In this document: in pieces, positions 43,845-50,700 of the stretch
Numbering within the stretch: position 1 is the stretch's first letter
Layout of the letters: every line of letters begins with the position of its first letter
NCBI GenBank assembly: GCA_002840435.1
Contig: PHAT01000005.1
Span: 100,460 to 164,459, forward strand
Length of the DNA stretch: 64,000 bases
From: Deltaproteobacteria bacterium HGW-Deltaproteobacteria-6
Lineage (GTDB): Bacteria > Desulfobacterota > Syntrophia > Syntrophales > Smithellaceae
Direction: 5' to 3'
Position numbers and translations under genes: made by a program
Notes under the pieces: model-generated
Told to the model about the DNA's origin: nothing
The model's input: only the letters and a program-made list of their open reading frames with translations
The model's database searches: none

Positions 43845-44957
43845 TTGAAAAATATGCTTTCTGATGAAATGATTTCCAGTCTTTTCGACTTTACTGAAAA
43901 AAATGTAGGGGCCTTCGATTTTCAGGAAGCCCTGATTTCCGACATTTTCAACAAAATTGTCCGGACGGGGGACATCGTCGTGGACGGCGGGGCGCATACG
44001 GGAAGGCACACGCAAACCCTGGCCGCGCTCGCCGGAGCAAAAGGCCGGGTTTATGCTTTTGAGCCTCTGCCCGCGCTGGCAACGGATCTTACCCGAAAAT
44101 ATCAGGCTTCTTCAAATGTTGGAATTATTCCCAAGGCTCTGTCCAACTCATCGGGAAAAACACGGTTTATTTTTGTGAAAAATAATCCAAGTTACAGCGG
44201 CATCGAGGCATCCAACCGATTGACCGACGCTCAGAATATCGAAATCGAAGTTGAAACGACCACGCTGGATGCAGAACTGGCAGGCGAGACATCCTGCCGG
44301 CTGATCAAGCTGGATGTCGAAGGCGCGGAATACCTGGCGCTGTCCGGCGCATTGAATATTCTGGACCATTTGGCGCCGCTGGTGCTGCTGGAAAATGACT
44401 TGCAACAGACGGCCACCCGCTATGGATACAGCCGGGAACAGTTCTTTGACATCTTCACAAGAACCGGTTACCGGTTGTTCGACATTACCGGCATCGAAAT
44501 TACTGAAGATCACTGGATCGGCAGGAGGCCGCACTTTGACAACTTCATCGCCGTGAAAAGGCCTGAGGATATTGATTTTGTCAAAACCGGTTTGCCGCAG
44601 CTCCTGTTTGCCACGCTTTTGAAAATGAATTACGTTATTGCCGATGTGACACGAAATATTTTTACCGTCATGCAATGGATTGCCTCCGGTCAAAAAGTCG
44701 TTCTCTTCGGCGCGGGAAACCGGGCCCGCCTGATTCTGGAAAATTATCCCGTGCCGTTTGCTTACGCAGCCGACAATGACCCGGGAAAAACCGGCGGCAA
44801 ATTGTGCGGCATTGAGATCTTCTCACCTGCAAAACTTCTGGAGGAATCCAAAGATCTGAAAATTGTCATCATCAGTCTTTGGGGAGCGGAGATTCAAAAG
44901 CAATTAATCGAAATGGGGTTTTCACCTGACCGCATTTTAAAGTTGAATATCCACTGA
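43845..44957 (+). CDS. FkbM family methyltransferase with C-terminal Rossmann-like domain
   Basis: A 370-residue protein. The SAM-binding site is IVVDGGAHTGRHTQTLAAL at about residue 45, followed by YAFEPLPAL and IKLDVEGAEYLAL, the FkbM pattern. From about residue 285 a second module begins with KVVLFGAGNRARLILENY, then AADNDPGKTGGKLCG and IISLWGAEIQKQLIEMG; it resembles the C-terminal domain of sugar C-methyltransferases and the N-terminal module of the FkbM protein at 39754. It likely methylates a sugar of this island. A TTG start at 43845 fits the GGAAGG 6 bases upstream; ATG 43854 is an alternative. Confidence 0.8.
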   Translation: MKNMLSDEMISSLFDFTEKNVGAFDFQEALISDIFNKIVRTGDIVVDGGAHTGRHTQTLAALAGAKGRVYAFEPLPALATDLTRKYQASSNVGIIPKALSNSSGKTRFIFVKNNPSYSGIEASNRLTDAQNIEIEVETTTLDAELAGETSCRLIKLDVEGAEYLALSGALNILDHLAPLVLLENDLQQTATRYGYSREQFFDIFTRTGYRLFDITGIEITEDHWIGRRPHFDNFIAVKRPEDIDFVKTGLPQLLFATLLKMNYVIADVTRNIFTVMQWIASGQKVVLFGAGNRARLILENYPVPFAYAADNDPGKTGGKLCGIEIFSPAKLLEESKDLKIVIISLWGAEIQKQLIEMGFSPDRILKLNIH

Positions 44958-44971
44958 TAATATTTTGAAAG

Positions 44972-46033
44972 ATGGAAAACGGTCATATGGACATACCCAA
45001 ATATACCCAACTGAGACAGGATGAGCGCCCCTCGCTGGAAAGGCTACTGCCTTTGTCTTTCCCGATCAGTCTGTACATTGAACCCACCAACCGGTGCATG
45101 TTTCGCTGCACGTACTGTCCGATGTCGATTGCCGACTACGAAAAAGAAGCGGGCGGATTCCGGACGATGACCTTTGCCGAGTTTCAAAAGATCGCTTCCG
45201 ACATCCGGGCGGGCGGTTCTTTGAAAGTCCTGAGGTTTTATTTCATGGGCGAACCGCTTCTCAACCCCGATCTTCCCGAGATGATTGCGCTGGCCTGTAA
45301 TATGCAGCTTGCCGAACGAACCGAATTAACCACCAACGGTGTTCTGCTCAATGACGCAATGTCCAAATCTTTGATTCGTTCGGGACTTGATTATCTGCGA
45401 ATCAGCATTTCGAGCGTGAACCAGAACAGACATGAACGGGTAACGCAGTCACGCATAAAAGTTGAGAAAATATACGATAACATCCGCCGGTTCAAAGATA
45501 TACGCAATGAAATGGGTTCGAAAAAGCCTTTTCTCTATGTAAAACTTCTGGATCCTGCAAATTCCGCCGAGCGATCCACCTTCCTGGATATGTATCAACC
45601 GATCGCCGATGAGGCAGTCATCGAAGAGCCGATGAACTGGGACAGTTACGGCGATCACGATCTAATGGCCGCACTTTACGGAACCAGGACTCAAACCGGC
45701 AGCGACCATTCGCATTCCCATCCCAAGGAAGTCTGCCCTTTTCCCTTCTACACTCTGGCCATCACAGCCAACGGCGACGTAACGGTCTGTTGCGTGGACT
45801 GGAATAAGGCGACAAAAGTAGGAAACGTTTTTGAATCCTCCCTGAAAGACATCTGGGATGGAGACAAAATGCAAGCGTTCCGCCGCATGCATATCAACCG
45901 GCAGCGGCGGAACAACCCTTCGTGCCGCAACTGCACGTTTCTTTATTCAGCACCGGATAATCTGGATCATCTGTCTGACGACACCCTGTCAGCACTTCTT
46001 ACTCAAAACACATTCGGCGGAAATAAGACATGA
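44972..46033 (+). CDS. radical SAM/SPASM domain protein
   Basis: A 353-residue radical SAM enzyme. EPTNRCMFRCTYCPMS (CxxxCxxC) is at about residue 40, YFMGEPLLNPDLPEM is a GE-type motif, and the C-terminus has a SPASM pattern (VCPFPFYTLAI, VTVCCVDW, GNVFESSLKDIWDG, CRNCTF) for auxiliary 4Fe-4S clusters. SPASM proteins often modify peptides, but in glycan loci they are also linked to sugar changes. The start at 44972 or the ATG at 44987 cannot be separated with confidence. Its TGA overlaps the ATG of a 44-codon remnant as ATGA. Confidence 0.83.
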   Translation: MENGHMDIPKYTQLRQDERPSLERLLPLSFPISLYIEPTNRCMFRCTYCPMSIADYEKEAGGFRTMTFAEFQKIASDIRAGGSLKVLRFYFMGEPLLNPDLPEMIALACNMQLAERTELTTNGVLLNDAMSKSLIRSGLDYLRISISSVNQNRHERVTQSRIKVEKIYDNIRRFKDIRNEMGSKKPFLYVKLLDPANSAERSTFLDMYQPIADEAVIEEPMNWDSYGDHDLMAALYGTRTQTGSDHSHSHPKEVCPFPFYTLAITANGDVTVCCVDWNKATKVGNVFESSLKDIWDGDKMQAFRRMHINRQRRNNPSCRNCTFLYSAPDNLDHLSDDTLSALLTQNTFGGNKT

Positions 46034-46256
46034 AGATAAGCATATTGACCACGGGAATTTACGCGCGGCGTTCCATCGACAAAACGCGGACGGGAAGAGT
46101 TGGATGTGAGACAGGTTATGGATTAATCCTGAAAAAGGGATCAAGAGGATTATTCCTTACATGACGTGCATCTTAATAGTTACTTTGAAAAGTTGATCGT
46201 AATGATTGCGCATAAGGGATGCCTTGAAATTTTGGGGATGACATATGAAATTTACT
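46030..46256 (+). pseudogene. probable gene remnant: ATGA-coupled 44-codon frame plus a second coding-like frame
   Basis: An ATG overlaps the stop of the radical SAM gene (ATGA, the same coupling used by several island genes), and reads MKISILTTGIYARRSIDK for 44 codons to a TGA at 46162-46164. From 46133 another frame is open and protein-like (DYSLHDVHLNSYFEKLIVMI and a short rest) to a TGA at 46254-46256, inside the next gene. Together they look like the two ends of a gene shortened by deletions and frameshifts. The original function is not recognisable. A functional mini-gene of 44 residues (46030-46164) is the alternative. Confidence 0.4.
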
Positions 46257-46781
46257 GAAACCGCCATGAAAGGCTTATGGGTTATCGATTCCCATTTCTT
46301 CGCCGATGAAAGAGGTACTTTAGTAAAGCCGTTTGAGTATCATCAGTATTTTGCCAGAGGCCTTCAGTGCAATTACGAGGAAACCTTCTACTCCGTTTCC
46401 AGGAAGGGCGTTATCAGAGGATTCCATTTTCAACTTCCTCCCATGACATCAGAAAAGCTTGTCTGGGTGTCTCAGGGAATGATTCTTGATGTTGTCCTTG
46501 ATCTGCGGGTGCAATCGGAATCGTATCAGCAGATTTTTTCCATTGAATTGTCCGCGGAAAATCATAAAGCGATCTATCTGCCTCAAGGGCTGGCTCATGC
46601 TTTTTGCGTTCTGAGTGATAAGGCCACCGTGTATTATCAAATCAGCAAAGCGCATTCGCCGGAAAAGGATAGCGGCATTAAATGGAATTCCGTGAACTTT
46701 GATTGGCCTGTTGAGAATCCCATTGTTTCTAAAAGGGATAATGAGCTGACGGATTTGAAATCCTTCAAGTCCCCCTTCTGA
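46245..46781 (+). CDS. RmlC-like nucleotide-sugar 3,5- (or 5-) epimerase
   Basis: A 178-residue cupin of the dTDP-4-dehydrorhamnose 3,5-epimerase family. VIRGFHFQLPP holds the catalytic His region, ILDVVLDLR the core strand, YLPQGLAHAFCVL the conserved P-x-G-x-AH-x-F motif and ATVYYQISKAHSPEKDSGI the substrate-closing part with Tyr. As the island makes CDP-deoxysugars and contains no dTDP-rhamnose genes (RmlA, B, D), it may act on a CDP-4-ketosugar, as AscE (CDP-3,6-dideoxy-4-ketohexose 5-epimerase) does in ascarylose synthesis. The SDR gene follows after 7 bases. Confidence 0.85.
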   Translation: MKFTETAMKGLWVIDSHFFADERGTLVKPFEYHQYFARGLQCNYEETFYSVSRKGVIRGFHFQLPPMTSEKLVWVSQGMILDVVLDLRVQSESYQQIFSIELSAENHKAIYLPQGLAHAFCVLSDKATVYYQISKAHSPEKDSGIKWNSVNFDWPVENPIVSKRDNELTDLKSFKSPF

Positions 46782-46788
46782 GGAAAAT

Positions 46789-47700
46789 ATGAAAATACTG
46801 GTAACGGGTGCCACAGGTTTTATCGGAAGAAACCTTTCCAGCGCACTGGCAAATGACAGCGACAACCAAATCTATGCATTAATGCGACAGGCATCGGACA
46901 AGACCATGCTGCACAGGAATGTTATTCCTGTTGAATATGAAAGTGTAGGCAAATTAATCAATACCCTGAAGCAACAGGAAATTGAAGGCATCGTGCATTC
47001 GGCCGGATATTTTATTGCAAACCATGACACCGTTGATATTGATAAGTTAATTGATGCGAATGTTTTATTCGGATCTCGCGTTATAGAAAGCGGCACTCGG
47101 GCAGGGATAAAGTGGTTCATCAATACCTCCTCTTTCTGGCAGCATTATCAGAATATGCCTTACAACCCCGTCGCTCTTTATGCAGCCACTAAAAAAGCCT
47201 TCGAGGATATTCTCCTTTATTATGTTGAGACATCATCTGTCAGAATTGTTAATCTGGAATTATTCGATACCTATGGAGCTAACGACAATCGCCGGAAGCT
47301 GTTCCGGTACCTCCTGGATGCGATGGAAAGCGGCGCCACATTGTCAATGTCGCCCGGCGAACAACTGATCAACCTTGTTTACATAGATGACGTCATCTCC
47401 GCTTATCTGCTGACGATACAAGCACTGCACAAAGGTTACCCTCAACTGGAAAAAAATTATAGCGTTTCTTCAAAGGATCTGCATTCATTAAAAGATGTGG
47501 TTAAATTATTTTCCGAAAAATTTGAAAAACCAATATCTATAAATTGGGGTGGTATTCCATATAGACCAAGGGAAGTAATGAATCCTTATCCCCAATATGC
47601 TGAAGTTCCGGGCTGGTCCCAGCAATACAACCTGAACCTGGGGATAAAAAAACTATTGGAAGCATACATCGGAAAAAGCGCCGAGGCAAAAAATGAATAA
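46789..47700 (+). CDS. NAD-dependent epimerase/dehydratase (CDP-abequose synthase-like reductase)
   Basis: A 303-residue extended SDR. ILVTGATGFIGRNLSSAL (NAD(P) site), IVHSAGYFIANHDTVD, INTSSFWQHYQNM (Ser region) and LYAATKKAFEDIL (YxxxK) are followed by LELFDTYGANDNR and INLVYIDDV. The AGYFI/NTSSFWQHY features are those of RfbJ-like CDP-4-keto-3,6-dideoxyhexose 4-reductases. With the RmlC-like epimerase before it, it would complete a CDP-3,6-dideoxyhexose such as ascarylose or abequose. The stop overlaps the start of the giant glycosyltransferase gene by 8 bases. Confidence 0.83.
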   Translation: MKILVTGATGFIGRNLSSALANDSDNQIYALMRQASDKTMLHRNVIPVEYESVGKLINTLKQQEIEGIVHSAGYFIANHDTVDIDKLIDANVLFGSRVIESGTRAGIKWFINTSSFWQHYQNMPYNPVALYAATKKAFEDILLYYVETSSVRIVNLELFDTYGANDNRRKLFRYLLDAMESGATLSMSPGEQLINLVYIDDVISAYLLTIQALHKGYPQLEKNYSVSSKDLHSLKDVVKLFSEKFEKPISINWGGIPYRPREVMNPYPQYAEVPGWSQQYNLNLGIKKLLEAYIGKSAEAKNE

Positions 47701-50700
47701 GACAAAAACAATGAAAGAGACCACCCCCCTTCTTTCCATATTAATACCGACGTGGAACCGGGTTGATCAGGTTATTCGGGCAATCGAAAGCATCGGGCCT
47801 TCACCCGGGGACCTTGAGGTGATCGTCGTAGACAACGCATCCGATGAAGCAATATCCAACCGCCTGAAAGAACTTCTGGCCGGCAAAGATTATGTCAGAT
47901 TCTTCCGGAATGAAGCAAATATTGGAATGGTCAGAAACTGGAATAAATGTATTGCGTATGCAAAAGGCAAGTGGATGGGGTTGTTATGCTCGGATGATGA
48001 GTATTACCCGGGCGCCGTTCATCACATTCGCGACATCCTCCGCTCAAGACAAACCCCCGCCGTCGTTTTACAGGACGCCAGTATTGCCGCTCCATATGTC
48101 ATCTGCAAAGCAGGCGCGGAAACCATCCGTGGGATCCGTCTCCCCCTGGCTTCAGGCAATTTCTGGCATAGAGATGTCAGTGAGACAATCGGTCCATTTG
48201 ATGAAAGACTGGAATACAGTCCCGACGCTGAATACTGGTTCAGAGCCGCTTCCCGGTTTCCGGTTATCAAGGTCAAAAAACCGATGGCCAAATACCATGC
48301 CCACGAATCGAACTATATGTGGGAAACCTGGGCTAAAGACGATTTCCTTGATCAGACGGCTCTATTGATTCGCTTAAATTGCAGATATTTATCAGGCGAT
48401 CAATACAATGATGAAACCGTTAATCGTGTCATTGATGACGGTCTGAAACAGACACTTTTCACCATTCTCGAAACCACAGCGCTGATGATCGACAAAAAAG
48501 ACTTATTCGATCGATATTGTGAAGTTGCAAACACAATGATGAAAACAGAAGATGAATCACAACGATTATCGCGCATGATTTCCAGGCATCATGCGTTTCT
48601 GAATAATCTGGGAAGAACAACTGGAGAATCTATGGAGAAATCAAATAATATGAACATACCCATAACCTTCATGATTACAGTCTATAACGAAGAATCCCGC
48701 ATCCGGTATGTTTTAGAGCACGCGGTGCGCTGGGCGGACGAGATCATCGTGTTTATCAAGGCCTCAACGGACAGAACCAGGGCAATCTGCGAGGAATTCG
48801 GCGAGCGGGTCAAAATTATTGACAGACCGTTTAGCCCAAGAGGTCATGGAGACACGGTAGGCGATGCCCAACAGGCCAGCAATAACTGGATATTCTTCGG
48901 GACAGCATCTGAAATACCGACCTATAACCTCATCCAGAATGTCAGGAATATGCTATCTGAAACCAAAGGGGAACTTGACCTGATCTATGTCCCTCGCAAA
49001 TATTATTCATTTGGCATTCATGATAAACGATCACCATGGTACATAAGTTATTTTCCTTTTTTAATAAACAGGGACCGGGCCATTATTGCCAATGTGATAC
49101 ACTCCAATTTCAGACCGAGGAATCCACAGAATACACGAGTCATCCAGTTTTCCGATGATTGCTGTGTGTATCATTTTACGCATCCATCGGCCAAAGATTA
49201 CATGTTGGACATGACCCAGTATTTTGAAGCTGAAGCAGAAAGCTGCACCGATCCTGCTCAAAAAATCCAGATGTGTATCAATAACATTGCGCAATTTGAA
49301 AAGCAGCTGGTAGACGCAGGGCCTCCGCTTCTTGGACATTATCTGGCCTGGCATATTTATTGGTTGGGCACTGCGCTGTTTGTGTGGGAAAAGCAGAGGG
49401 GGTTAAACGTAGGAGAATATTACAGAGCTTTGCAGGAAGAAATCATCCAAAAGGAATGGTTGTCTCCCAGGGAACAGAAGGAAGCGTTGTTTCCCGGAGA
49501 ACAATATGACAATATCAGAAAAATGCTGGAACAAAATAACCATGTCATGGCCATTGAGGCACTGGAGAAAGTTCTCGTTGATCATCCTAATCTTGGCATA
49601 GCCCATCATGATCTTGCGACGCTCTACTCCCAAACGGTAAACAGTGAGAAAGCTCTTGAACATTATGAACTGGCGGTAAAGTTAGAACCGAATAACATCA
49701 CCTTTTTAAAAAGCATGGCTAATTTCCTTTACACCAGACAAAAAGAAACGCAAAAGGCTTTACAACTATACATTAAAATCCTGTCAATTAATCCGGCTGA
49801 TATTGAAGTTCTTTTGGTGCTCGGTCATATTGCAACTGATAACGGACAGCTGGATCGCGCAAAAGACTTTTATAGGAGAGTCCTCGATATTGACCCTGCC
49901 AATACTGACGCCTGTAGATGGTTTGCAATGCTCGGCGGCCAGAATCACGACATGAAGCCAAAGCAGGTTGATCCCGCTGAAACTGATGTCACAAATTCAA
50001 CGGAAGATTATCTCGTCTCGGCCATCGTCTCGGCATATAATTCCGAACGCTTCATCCGTGGGTGCATTGAGGATCTTGAAGCTCAGACGATTGCAGATAA
50101 ACTGGAAATTGTCGTTGTGGATAGTTGTTCTCCGCAAAAGGAACGTGCCGTCGTGGAGGAGTTTCAAAGAAAATACTCCAATATCAAGTACATCAGAACC
50201 GAAGAACGCGAAACAGTCTACGCGGCTTGGAACAGAGGAATAAAGGCCGCTTCAGGAAAATATATCACCAATGCCAATACCGATGATCGTCACCGCAAAG
50301 ATGCATTTGAAATCATGGTTAATGAGCTTGAAAGAAAACCGGAAATTACCCTGGTCTATGCCGATGTGATCATAACGGAAAAGGAAAATGAAACCTTCGA
50401 TCAGCATACACCTTGCGGCCATTACAGATGGTATGACTGGGACAGAAGCGTCCTGCTCAATCAAGGATGTTTTATGGGACCGCAACCGATGTGGCGACGA
50501 TCCGTTCATCATGAATACGGATATTTTGACGACTCAATGGTGTCATCGGGTGATTATGAATTCTGGTTGCGCATATCGCAAACCCACAATTTTTTTCACA
50601 TCAAAACGCCGCTTGGATTATATTTAAAGTCCCCCGAAAGCATTGAACACAGCAACAGGGAAAAACAACGGGATGAAAACAACAGGATTCTGGCTTTATA

